Shown here in pieces: positions 56,211-64,000 of a stretch of DNA of 64,000 nt. The stretch is taken from contig OZ038488.1 of the NCBI GenBank assembly GCA_964036315.1, forward strand, positions 65,272,409-65,336,408. The letters run 5' to 3'. Origin of the DNA: Acanthosepion esculentum (Eukaryota; Mollusca; Cephalopoda; Sepiida; Sepiidae). The position numbers and the translations under genes were made by a program. The number at the start of each line of letters is the position of its first letter. Position 1 is the stretch's first letter. Below the pieces are notes generated by a model. The model was given only the letters and a program-made list of their open reading frames with translations. It was not told the origin of the DNA and made no database searches.

Positions 56211-57084
56211 TGTTATGGTCCAGGTTCCTTGTACCACGGTGATGGTCCAAGGTAGAACCAATGAAGAATAACTCGAACACAGGTATGGAATAACACAGAT
56301 ATATTACAAACAGAATATGTACAAAAGAAGTAGAAGTGTTAGTAATAACAATCAGGTTAGGTTAGAGAGAACTATGTGTCTCGACCAGTATCACTATTCC
56401 AATGTCTTACAGTAATCGTCTGACGCGACTCTGTCTCTGACTGACTGACTGACTGACTCTGTGTCTGACTCACACGATGTTCATTAACACGCCCACGTGT
56501 GTCAAATGTGGCACAAGGTCGGTTTAATGTGGGCTTTCCGAGCCCGTAGGCTCGAGCAAAAATTGCCCGTAGAACCCGTATAAACAGGATCGGGGTGGTC
56601 AACCACCTCGAACGAGGCTCTGCCCTTCGGCGGAGTCTCGTCCGAGTTCCTCTCTGCCCAAAGGCAGAGAGTTCCCCTCTGCCTCAGAGGCAGAGAGTTC
56701 GACCGAATAGCTGAGACGTCCAAAAAGGACTGGATCTCACACGATGTTTAACAACACGCCCACGTGTGTCGAATGTGGCACAAGGCCGGTTTAATGTGGG
56801 CTTTCCGAGCCCGTAGGCTCGGGCAAAAATTGCCCGTAGATCCCGTATAAACGGGATCGGGGTGGTCAACCACCTCGAACGAGGCCCTGCCCTTCGGCGG
56901 AGCCTCGTCCGAGTTCCTCTCTGCCCAAAAGCAGAGAGTTCCCCTCTGCCTCAGAGGCAGAGAGTTCGACCAAATAGCTGAGACGTCCAAAAAGGACTGG
57001 GTCTCACACTACTGCTTCCTCTTGAGGTGCAGTATTTATGGTGTACGGGACAGTCCATTACTATTATGGGTAAGTTTCCTTAAA
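56211..57084 (-). repeat. 3' LTR, enlarged copy (~874 bp)
   Basis: It starts TGTTATGGTCC and matches the other LTR closely for about 260 bases up to the GACTGACT run. It is then expanded by the module at 56,471-57,004, and matches again through CTACTGCTTCCTCTTGAGG to GGGTAAGTTTCC. Its outer end (TTAAA) has lost the CATAACA terminus. Confidence 0.92.
56471..57004. repeat. Two tandem copies of a 267-bp GC-rich hairpin module
   Basis: Copy 1 is 56,471-56,737 and copy 2 is 56,738-57,004, with only a few differences. It is rich in short palindromes: CTCTCTGCCCAAAGGCAGAG, CTCTGCCTCAGAGGCAGAG and GGGCTTTCCGAGCCC. It is absent from the other LTR and from the solo LTR. Open frames here mirror each other between copies and look compositional. 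Confidence 0.93.
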
Positions 57085-57095
57085 CCCCCCCTTCC
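57085..57095 (-). promoter_or_regulatory. Polypurine tract
   Basis: On the minus strand GGAAGGGGGGG lies directly 5' of the 3' LTR. In LTR elements this purine run primes plus-strand DNA synthesis. Confidence 0.75.
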
Positions 57096-57119
57096 GAAGC
57101 TTTTGCGTAGCAGGTGTTT

Positions 57120-57623
57120 TTAATATCTTTTTTTCTTTGGATCTATTTCCAAAGGTTCTGTAAATTTTCTTTTTCGAGACGATTTTCTTGGTTCTGGCAT
57201 TGTTTGCGGTCTTTTTATATCAAACGTATCGAAAATCGTGTTCCTTACCTCTTCTTGAGGTGGACCGTTAGCGTCCTGTAACAGTCTTTTCCTTATTTGG
57301 TTTACGTGTCTTCTGTGTGAGAATTGTTGTCCCTGAACTATGTAAACCATCTTGCCAGTTCTTTTCTCAATTGTGCCTTGCTCCCAGTAAGATGTGTTAT
57401 TTTTATAGGCTTTAAAAAAAACTTTTTCTCATGGGAGAAATTTTCTTTTTGGTGCATAGGACTGTGTTACTTGTTTTGTTTTACTCGGTAGCAATTTATC
57501 AAATGCAGATCTGATCTTTCTAGCAAACATCACTTCTGCTGGTGATAGTGTTGATGGTGTAGCATTATTTGGCGTTATTCGATATACCTGAAGAAATTGC
57601 TGTAATGCTTTCTCCGTAGGCAC
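57120..57623 (-). pseudogene. Integrase C-terminal region of the LTR element
   Basis: The first part (57,623-57,429) reads PTEKALQQFLQVYRITPN, STLSPAEVMFARKIRSAFDK and LPSKTKQV, typical of the segment after the integrase core in Gypsy elements. After a frameshift near 57,420, a second frame (57,350-57,120) gives MVYIVQGQQFSHRRHVNQIR, KRL and a basic KSSRKRKF end, which corresponds to the C-terminal nucleic-acid-binding domain. No chromodomain is evident. The pol polyprotein normally ends here. Confidence 0.88.
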
Positions 57624-58196
57624 ATCGTAGGCTTTTCGTAGCGCTCTTTTGAGTGTATCAACGAATCTCCCCGCCTGCCCATTTGATCTTGGATGATAAG
57701 GCGGGGATTTTATATGTTTTACTTGATAAATTTCGCAAAACTCTTAGAAATCTGCTGACGTGAATTGCGTTCCATTATCTGTGACTAGGCAATCCACTAC
57801 ACCAAACCGAGTGAATAGCTCGTGGAGGCAATTTATGGTCGTTTCTGAAGTAGGATTTTTGCAACGAAACACCTCCGGCCATTTACTATAGCTATCCACA
57901 ATGATTAAATAGTAAAAACCTTCAATTGGTCCTGCATAATCTGCGTGTATTCTTGACCACGGACGATCAGTCTCTGACCATGGCTTATGTATGATTGGCG
58001 GTGCTTTGGCTGCTAAGTTACAACCCTTGCACATTTCCACCATCTGAGTAATATCCTGGTCCATATTTTTCCAATATACATAGCTTCGCATTAGCGACTT
58101 CATTCTATTTTTACCAGGATGGCCCCTATGGAAATCCTTTAAGATCCGCTTTTGTAATGTTTTGGGAATTACAACCCTTTCGTTGTAAAGTAACAC
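57624..58196 (-). pseudogene. Integrase zinc-binding and catalytic core
   Basis: In the frame from 58,196: the zinc-binding module has His23/His26 and Cys56/Cys59 (CKGC). The core begins near residue 80 with the first catalytic Asp at about residue 86 (HADYAGP) and the second at residue 140 (TDNGTQF). A TAA stop interrupts after ADF. In the continuing frame the residue 36 positions after the second Asp, where Glu is required in the D,D(35)E triad, is Gly (SNGQAGRF, codon GGG). Both changes disable strand transfer. The enzyme would join element DNA to the genome in the nucleus. Confidence 0.92.
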
Positions 58197-58215
58197 ATTG
58201 TCGCATTTTTTCCTG

Positions 58216-59599
58216 CTATTTCATTAATGTTTCATTAATAAATTCGTCGTTTTTGGCTTCATTTTTTATGTCTTGCAATGTGACTGGGAGGTTTCTAACT
58301 GTACAACATAGTACTGTCCTGATATCTTCTTCGTTTCTTAAGGCTGCGATTACCGTATCTTCCAATGGCTCTGTCTTTGTTGGTATAAGTCTCCACAGAC
58401 CATCCGCATGCCCGATCTTTTTCGTTGGTAAATATTCCAATCTGAAATTATAGTTCAGAAGAATTGTTCCCCATCTGAGTAACCTATTTGCAGTGTAAAC
58501 CGGTAGACCTTTTTTCGAACCAAAAATTGTTAGTAACGGTTTGTGATCCGTCTAAAGAGTAAATTGTCTACCATAGATGTACCTATGAAACCTCGTGACT
58601 GCGAAGATAATTCCTAGAGCTTCTTTCTCTATTTGTGAATAATTTTTCTCCGCTGGTAGTGGGGTTCGAGAAGCATGTGCGATGGGTTTTATTGTCCCAT
58701 CTGGCATTTTATGTAATATACACGCTCCGACTCCGTAGGCGCTAGCATCACTTACTACAATAATTTGTAGTTTGGGATCGTAGTGTGCCAAAAATAAATC
58801 TGAAGTTAATATGTTGATTATTTCGTCAAATGCTTTTTGGCATTGATCTGTCCACTGCCAACCTTTTTCTTTCTTTAGCAGCTCGTTCAGTGGTGCACGA
58901 AGTTTATGCATTTGAGGTATGAATTCCTGGTAGTAACTTACTAATCCTAGAAAACTTTGTAGTTCTGTTATGTTTTTAGGAACAGGCATTTTATTTTTTA
59001 TTGCTGTAGACCTTTCAGAGTCTGTTCGTCTACCTTCTTGATCTATTATATGGCCAAGGTATTTGATTTCCTTCATAAAAAAATCGCACTTATTTTCTTT
59101 TACTTTGAATCCATAGCTTTGTATTTTTTTAAATACTTCCTGTACATGTTCTCTGTGTTGTTCAACGCTTTCGCTATTAATCAATTCGTCATCCAGGTAT
59201 GCAATTGTGTACTCTAGTCCGGCAAGCATCGTATCCATTGTCTGTTGGAATATAGGCGGCGCGACCTTAATTCCAAAAGGTAATCTTTGGTATCTGTACA
59301 GTTCTTTGTGTGTGTTTATGCATAGTAATTTTGAACTTTCCTCATCGACTGGAATTTGCAGGTACGCCTCACTTAAATCAATTTTGAAAAGATTTTTCCG
59401 ACATTTAATTTAGTGAATAGTGGTAGTTCTTTTTTGCTGCGTTCAACCCTGTAGAAAAATCAGCGCTAACTTGAATTTCGCCTGATTTCTTTTTGACGTA
59501 GACCGTCGGTGCGGCCCATTTACTGTATTCTACTTTTGTCAATATGCCAGTGTTTTCGAGTCTGGTTAATTCTTGATCAATTTTTTTCAATTGACGCAA
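58216..59599 (-). pseudogene. Reverse transcriptase and RNase H of the LTR element
   Basis: 59,599-59,405 encodes the RT fingers (VEYSKWAAPTVYVKKKSGE, ADFSTGLNAA). A frameshift and mutated stretch follow. The frame from 59,238 carries the catalytic YLDD at residues 14-17, LGHIIDQEGR near residue 61, FLGLVSYYQEFIP near residue 96, and RNase H acidic residues (SDASAYGVGAC with Asp164, and Glu near 204). A TAG stop at 58,551 interrupts RNase H just before TDHKPL. The last part (58,440-58,216) leads to the integrase. The YLDD box is intact. Confidence 0.93.
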
Positions 59600-60045
59600 A
59601 CGGTACGCTCCATTTTTTCTTGAAAATAGGCTGAACTTTTTCCTTTACTTCGATATTAGCTGCCATTTTCTTACATCTTCCTAGACCTGCTGAAAATACT
59701 TCGGGGAAACTCGTTTTTAATTTCTCTTTTAATTTGTCTGCCTCGGTTGGTAAGCTTTTTACATTTTGGTAGTACGTACTTATAGGTAGATCCAACAATT
59801 CGAATTTTTGCATCCAGTCCGTTCCGAATAGGTTTTCGGTATTTCTTAAGACGTACATTTTTAGTTTTTTCGTCATTCCATTAAATGTTACATTAGTAAT
59901 TACTTCACCCTCGAATTTTATCTTTCTCCCCGTAACTGATCTAGCAATTTTATCAGTTTTTAACATGGCAGGTTTGTTCAGTTTTCTCCATGTTTGTAGG
60001 TTTATAATAGTTAAGTCTGAGCCAGAATCCAGCTGTAGCTTGACT
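59577..60045 (-). pseudogene. Aspartic protease and linker to RT
   Basis: The frame runs from a stop near 60,048. About five codons in it has the active-site triplet Asp-Ser-Gly (LQLDSGSDLTIIN), then MLKTDKIARSVTGRKIKFEG and LFGTDWMQKFELLD, the block preceding the RT in Gypsy elements. It overlaps the RT frame by about 23 bases in a different phase, probably because of an indel. Retropepsins act as dimers to cut the Gag-Pol polyprotein. Confidence 0.9.
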
Positions 60046-60101
60046 TATTTTTTTGCCTTTCAACTTGTACGTATTTTCTTATGTTAGTCTCATCTGCTTG
60101 G

Positions 60102-61113
60102 TCAGTCCTCGTTAATTCTTATTCTGCTTTTGTTTTCTCTTCTTTTCCAACAGTGAGAACTTTTGTGGCCTATTTTTTTACATGATAGACAAGTTTTAAA
60201 ACGATAAGTACAGTCTCTAAACCAATGCCAAGTCCCACAACGATAACATGGACTGTGTGGTAGTTTTTTTTTATATTGATTTTTAGAGTTAGAAAATTTT
60301 GTTTTACCTGTTCTTGAGGGGGGATCGGTTTGGTTTGTTTGTGCGGAGGGTAAGTTGGTTTGTCTTCGTACTTTATGTATGTGTGCTATGCCAGCTTCTT
60401 CTATGTCTTTTGAGTCTTTCTTCACACTGGTGCATCTCTGGCAGTCTTCGGCTAGCTTTTGAAATGTCAAATCAGTTTCACTCTCTAATTTAGTAAGGAT
60501 TCTGCGTCTCATTTCCGCGTCTTTGATTGAGACCAGACCTTGGACGTAAATTAAGCATTTGAAATTGTCCGCGCTGAGTTCTGATAATTTGAAGTCGTCG
60601 CAATATTTGTTGACAATGGAAGCGAAAGTTATGTAATCTTCGTTGTCCTTTTTTGTAAGGTTCATGCATTTCCATCTTTTGTGGAATAGTGAAGTATTAT
60701 GGCTGAAAAGTTCTGTTAGCAGTTTAATGGCTTCTTTGTAACGTTAGCTCACTTGTTTTTCTGGGAAGGATATAATCTACGAATTTGGTATATTCGCATT
60801 TGCCTAATTTTCTTAGTAATAGACGTATTTTACGTGCGTCTGACCAATCTTTGCAGTCAAATTCATATAGATATTCTTACCGTCGGAAGTAATTTGCAAA
60901 AGTTTTATCTTCGTCGGGGGCGTGCTTGAAATCTTCGATAGTACTCCAAATAGCGTCTTGTGAGATAACTGTTTCGTTTTCAGATTTTTGCTCCTTATTT
61001 GACATTACACGTAGTAATAATTCTTGCAATTCCAAATATTTCTGTTCGTTTTTTTGCTGCAGTTGAAATTGGATTTTGATAAGCTCCATAATGGTTGACT
61101 TGAAATCTTCCAT
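60102..61113 (-). pseudogene. Gag of the LTR element
   Basis: It starts MEDFKSTIMELIKIQFQLQQ with a Gln/Glu-rich likely coiled coil (residues 8-35). The capsid-like region follows (TFANYFRR, TAA stop at about 60,876, then EYLYEFDCKDWSDARKIR). A frameshift near 60,745 restores the frame used from 60,665. The C-terminus has two CCHC zinc knuckles, CYRCGTWHWFRDC (C-2-C-3-H-4-C) and CLSCKKIGHKSSHC (C-2-C-4-H-4-C), then a basic tail ending RINED. Gag packages the element RNA. One stop and one frameshift break it. Confidence 0.92.
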
Positions 61114-61231
61114 GTTGACGTAACTTTGTGTAACCTGATATTCTGTGACCTGTGTACTAAAAAAAAAATTTCCTTTGTTGCCAGTGAAATTTGATATCCA
61201 AAATGAAAATTCTTTTCTTTTTTTTTGTGTT

Positions 61232-61289
61232 CGCGTAGAACTAGTTTTTTTTTAGAATCTCGCGTAGAACTTGTTTTTTCTTAGAATTT
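61232..61289. repeat. 29-bp tandem duplication in the leader
   Basis: CGCGTAGAACTAGTTTTTTT and a near copy follow each other (61,232-61,260 and 61,261-61,289), just inside the repeated PBS units. Confidence 0.85.
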
Positions 61290-61544
61290 ACTCGTCGACC
61301 ACTGTTATGTGCGACGGATAGCAAAAAAGGTATGTCCTCCGCATAGAGAATTTGTTTTTCTTTTGGGATTTTCCAGGTCGCCACTTGTTATGTGCGACGT
61401 ATAGCAAAAAAGTATATCCTCCGCGGATAGAGATCGTTTGTACTTTGGGTTACCTCGTCGCCACTGTTATGTGCGACGTATGGCAAAAAAGTATGTCCTC
61501 CGCGTTTAGAGTTCGTATTTCCTTGGGTGTTTCCTCGTCGCCAC
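61290..61544 (-). repeat. ~80-bp leader repeats, each with an LTR-end plus PBS unit
   Basis: On the minus strand the phrase CATAACAGTGGCGACGAGG, which joins the LTR end to the primer binding site, occurs at the true LTR edge (61,535-61,551) and again at 61,455-61,471, 61,378-61,392 (one inserted A, last bases changed) and 61,293-61,309 (one inserted T). The spacings are 80, 79 and 83 bases. Between them lies a conserved CGGAGGA-ATAC-TTTTTTGC-ATACGTCGCA body. Confidence 0.93.
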
Positions 61545-61890
61545 TGTTATGGTCCAGGTTCCTTGTACCACGGTGATGGTCCAAGGTAGAACCAATGAAG
61601 AATAACTCGAACACAGGTATGGAATAACACAGATATATTACAAACAGAATATGTACAAAAGAAGTAGAAATGTTAGTAATAACAATCAGGTTAGGTTAGA
61701 GAGAACTATATTGTCTCGACCATTATCACTATTCCAATGTCTAACAGTAATCGTCTGACGCGACTCTGTCTCTGACTGACTGACTGACTGACTGACTCTG
61801 TGTCTGACTCATACTACTGCTTCCTCTTGAGGCTCAGTATTTATGGTGTACGGGATAGTCCATTACTATTATGGGTAAGTTCCCATAACA
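61545..61890 (-). repeat. 5' LTR, 346 bp
   Basis: It starts TGTTATGGTCC and ends TTCCCATAACA. It has a GACTGACT microsatellite at about 61,775-61,797 where the other LTR carries the extra module. The TATA-like AGATATATTA block lies at 61,631. Confidence 0.95.
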
Positions 61891-62175
61891 GTTAGGCATT
61901 ATTTTCTTTATTCCTCTTATCTTCAACCTGTCTTGTAAGTCCTGAAATTTTCTAATTCCTCTTTCTTCATTATGTACCCTAGAAATTGTCAGCTGTTTCT
62001 TTCTGATGTTAACCATAATTGTCCTTTTTGTTTCCATTTTCTCTAAAACTTCGTCGTTGCTCACATATTCTGTCGATAGTATTCACGGCATCCTTCTGTA
62101 GAACCACATTTCTGTTGCTTCATGTCTCTTCTTCATCTGTGCGAAGATTGTCCAGCATTAAGGGCCGATTTTACA
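61891..62175 (-). mobile_element. RTE-like fragment, right half
   Basis: Minus frames: SNDEVLEKMETKRTIMVNIR, KKQL and inverted GTAGAACCACATTTCTGTTG (for EMWFYRRM). It continues the RTE fragment interrupted at 56,210. Confidence 0.85.
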
Positions 62176-62479
62176 TAAGATTTCAGTACCCTTTTCTTAG
62201 TTTACACATTATAATATACAAATCTTATGTCCATACAAGATCTTCATTCAGTTACCGTCCACGTAAAAAGTATTGGATTATATTGTATTAGCAGCAGGAA
62301 GGAAGATTTATTTTATTTATCTGTCAGAAACCATGGTAATCTCTTGGAGTGAATTTTATCAACATATAGAACAGAGGTAGATGGATTTACCTTTTTACCC
62401 TTGAGGCAAAATGAATGTAGTCAGGCCCAGTCGGAATTTGAACACCGTTTTCTCGCTCCCCCTTTTTAACTGTTAGTTC
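62176..62479. other. Unassigned, possible SINE-like piece
   Basis: 62,300-62,460 has GGCCCAGTCGGAATTTGAAC, resembling the family-D right end. No gene. Confidence 0.35.
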
Positions 62480-63186
62480 TTCCAATACCAGGCACAAGGT
62501 CACTCAAGGTAGAGTGTTACTGAGATTATTTTAAGTAAGGAAGGAAGAGGAAATAAGAAGTGCATTTTATGATATTTAGGATAGATATCGGTTGATCCTG
62601 AACTTGAAGAGACCAAGGGAAAAATCCACTCGGGAGTTTGTTTCATAAAGTAACAGTTCTGGGGAAGAAGTTTGGAACTTACTCCTTATTAAAAGAATAC
62701 GAAAGGAATGGGAATTATTTGCCACTGTGAACATGACATAACGGGCTCTAGCTGTGAAGGTCTCAGCTGGTGGAGCTAAGGAATGTAACTCGCTTGAACA
62801 TCTGCCATAATAATAGAGATAGAATAGTGGGAAGCTAGCAATGTTTCGTCTGTGGGGTGAGTTACAGGGTGAAGAATAATTTTATCACCCACAAGGCCAG
62901 GTAAACACTTTTGAACTGTGTTGAAAATGGATTTTAAGGACTGGGCAGCACCAACATTCCATTCTTGGTCTTATCTGATTCTTGGAATGATAGAACCTGA
63001 CAGCAGGAGTATTTCTGAATTGATACAAGGAACCGACCATTTTTCCAGTATCTTTTGCGATGGCGTGAATATACGCGTTCCATTTGATGTCATGAATAAG
63101 CTTTAGACCCAGTAGCCGTTCGTGGAACGTAGCTTCTTTTCTGCCTTGATAATATCATTAAGCCACCCAAAACCCCTCAGTTATCT
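62480..63186 (-). pseudogene. LINE-B RT C-terminus to 3' end
   Basis: Minus: FGWLNDIIKAEKKLRSTNGY, WNAYIHAIAKDTGKMVGSL, SRMECW-like, PHRRNIASFPLFYLYYYGRC, SSELHSLAPPAETFTARARY, VDFSLGLFKFRINRYLS and the inverted terminal block near 62,500. It shares about 370 bases with 53,484-53,870. Confidence 0.85.
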
Positions 63187-64000
63187 ACAAGGTAACCAAA
63201 AAAGTTCTGTCCGTTTTTTGATTAGTCATTGAATGACGTTGAAATATATACGAAATGCGTGTAGCAATTGTTTTCAAATTCAGACAGCCGGAAGTAGGAA
63301 CATCAGACGTTATAAAAAACACGCGCACCGTGCCCGGCAATCAGTTATAAGCCGGACAGCTGTGAGAAGGATGGAAGTGTCTAGAGATCTCGTTCGGGGC
63401 TGTTTGCTTTACGACTTCAAAGTGGGCTTATCAGCAGCTGCATCAAGTCACCGCATATGTCAAGCGTTTGGGGATAGTGCTGCGGATGAATGTACTGCAA
63501 GGCGTTGGTTTCGAAAATTCAAGTCAGGAAATTTGTCTCTCCATGATGAGCCTCGCAGTGGACGACCACAGGTCTTGAATGACGGAGTCCTGAAGCGGCC
63601 ATTGAAGAGGACAGTAGTCTAACGTGTGGTGAACTTGCAAGACAGTTCAACGTTTCCGATGAAACAGTTAGACTTCACCTGCACCGCCTAGGTAAGACGT
63701 ACAAACTGAGTAAGTGGGTTCCGCAAACGCTGTTGTAGGTCCACAGGACAATGAGTGACAGCCTGTGTATCGCTGCTTTCTCGCCACCGGACCGCATCCT
63801 TATTCAATCGAGTGCTTACCAGTGATGAAAAGTGGGTTCTGTACGAAACTCCCAAGCGTTCCAGACATTGGTTGTCTCCTCAGGATGCTGTCCCTCACAC
63901 CGCAAGACCGCCTATGCACCCACGCAAGATTATGCTTTGTGTCTGGTGGACAGGTCGTCAAGTGGTTCATTATGAACTGCTACCAACGGGCCAAACGGTC
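63187..64000 (+). pseudogene. Mariner (SETMAR-like) transposase, 5' half, runs off the window
   Basis: The element appears to start at ACAAGGTAACCAAAAAAGTT after a TA, as expected of a mariner TIR. The first frame (63,233-63,622) has the HTH region [38 protein letters not shown] and DEPRSGRPQ. After a frameshift near 63,600 come [20 protein letters not shown] and HLHRLGK. A TAG follows WVPQTLL. Then SRHRTASFLNRVLTSDEKWV has the first catalytic Asp, and SRHWLSPQDAVPHTARPPMH and VWWTGRQVVHYELLP follow. The rest lies outside. Confidence 0.9.

Larger units (their letters stand above)
56206..61895 (-). mobile_element. Gypsy-type LTR retrotransposon, full span with target duplication
   Basis: On the minus strand the order is 5' LTR, repeated leader, gag, protease, reverse transcriptase, RNase H, integrase, polypurine tract, 3' LTR. 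The order PR-RT-RH-INT defines Gypsy-type elements. LTRs begin TGTTATGG and end in CCATAACA (right copy). A GTTAG direct repeat flanks the insertion (56,206-56,210 and 61,891-61,895). No env frame is seen. Gag-pol is broken by several stops and frameshifts, and one integrase catalytic residue is changed, so the copy cannot move by itself. The insertion lies within an older RTE fragment. Confidence 0.95.

Noticed and set aside
56372..56990. Paired open frames in the LTR (MTTPI... and MDVSAI... starts)
   Set aside because: They appear twice because of the 267-bp tandem repeat and have no known domain. Treated as non-coding LTR sequence.
59207..59413. Plus-strand open frames within the LTR element
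   Set aside because: They are antisense shadows of the pol region.

Overview
This window is animal DNA made almost entirely of dead or decaying transposable elements and microsatellites. I find no convincing complete host gene, rRNA, functional tRNA, CRISPR array or bacterial operon. It is AT-rich, with many very long (TA)n tracts, (CA)n and (GA)n runs, and many 5'-truncated copies of a few non-LTR retrotransposon families. The families and the style of their reading frames resemble those I know from cephalopod genomes, most likely an octopus. That assignment is inference from repeat content, not proof.

Repeat families, with names used only here. RTE-like is a non-LTR element with a YADD reverse transcriptase and a tail rich in GAAGAA. 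LINE-A is a CR1/Jockey-like element whose 3' end runs into (TA)n. LINE-B is a second CR1/Jockey-like element that ends after a conserved block containing CTTGAGTGGCTCTTGGG. There are tRNA-derived or SINE-like families C, D, F and G, and Tc1/mariner-type DNA transposons with DD37D spacing, most of them internally deleted. There are classical mariners at 53.1-54.8 kb and from 63.19 kb to the window end. A Gypsy-type LTR retrotransposon on the minus strand spans 56.2-61.9 kb with LTRs and a 5-bp target duplication, and a related solo LTR lies at 18.1 kb.

Layout. 0-13 kb: a (TTA)n tract, a Tigger-like relic, a 600-bp pyrimidine tract, LINE and RTE fragments, a mariner-like MITE, and an RTE copy that carries a patch copied from DNA about 1 kb away. 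13-20 kb: a deleted DD37D transposon, a TA-flanked foldback, SINEs, a 104-bp tandem repeat and the solo LTR. 20-30 kb: LINE-A and LINE-B fragments and a 30-bp minisatellite, part of which has been copied into a LINE-B copy 1.3 kb away. 30-40 kb: two more deleted DD37D elements, two near-perfect palindromes and a near-canonical type I hammerhead ribozyme fold at 38.5 kb. 40-46 kb: RTE, a SINE, a possible orphan host exon at 42.57 kb and TA-flanked inverted repeats. 46-64 kb: the same families, but with CpG retained, plus the LTR element and the mariners.

The observations I would follow first are: (1) the hammerhead fold at 38,481-38,570, together with a wider set of hammerhead-like or foldback modules whose tails point toward (TA)n tracts; (2) the LTR element, whose leader repeats the LTR-end plus primer-binding-site unit about four times, and whose two LTRs differ by a duplicated 267-bp GC-rich hairpin module; (3) three DD37D elements that share the same internal deletion; (4) two independent templated patches inside LINE copies; (5) a sharp change in CpG content near 46 kb. 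All coordinates at repeat edges are approximate by a few to tens of bases.
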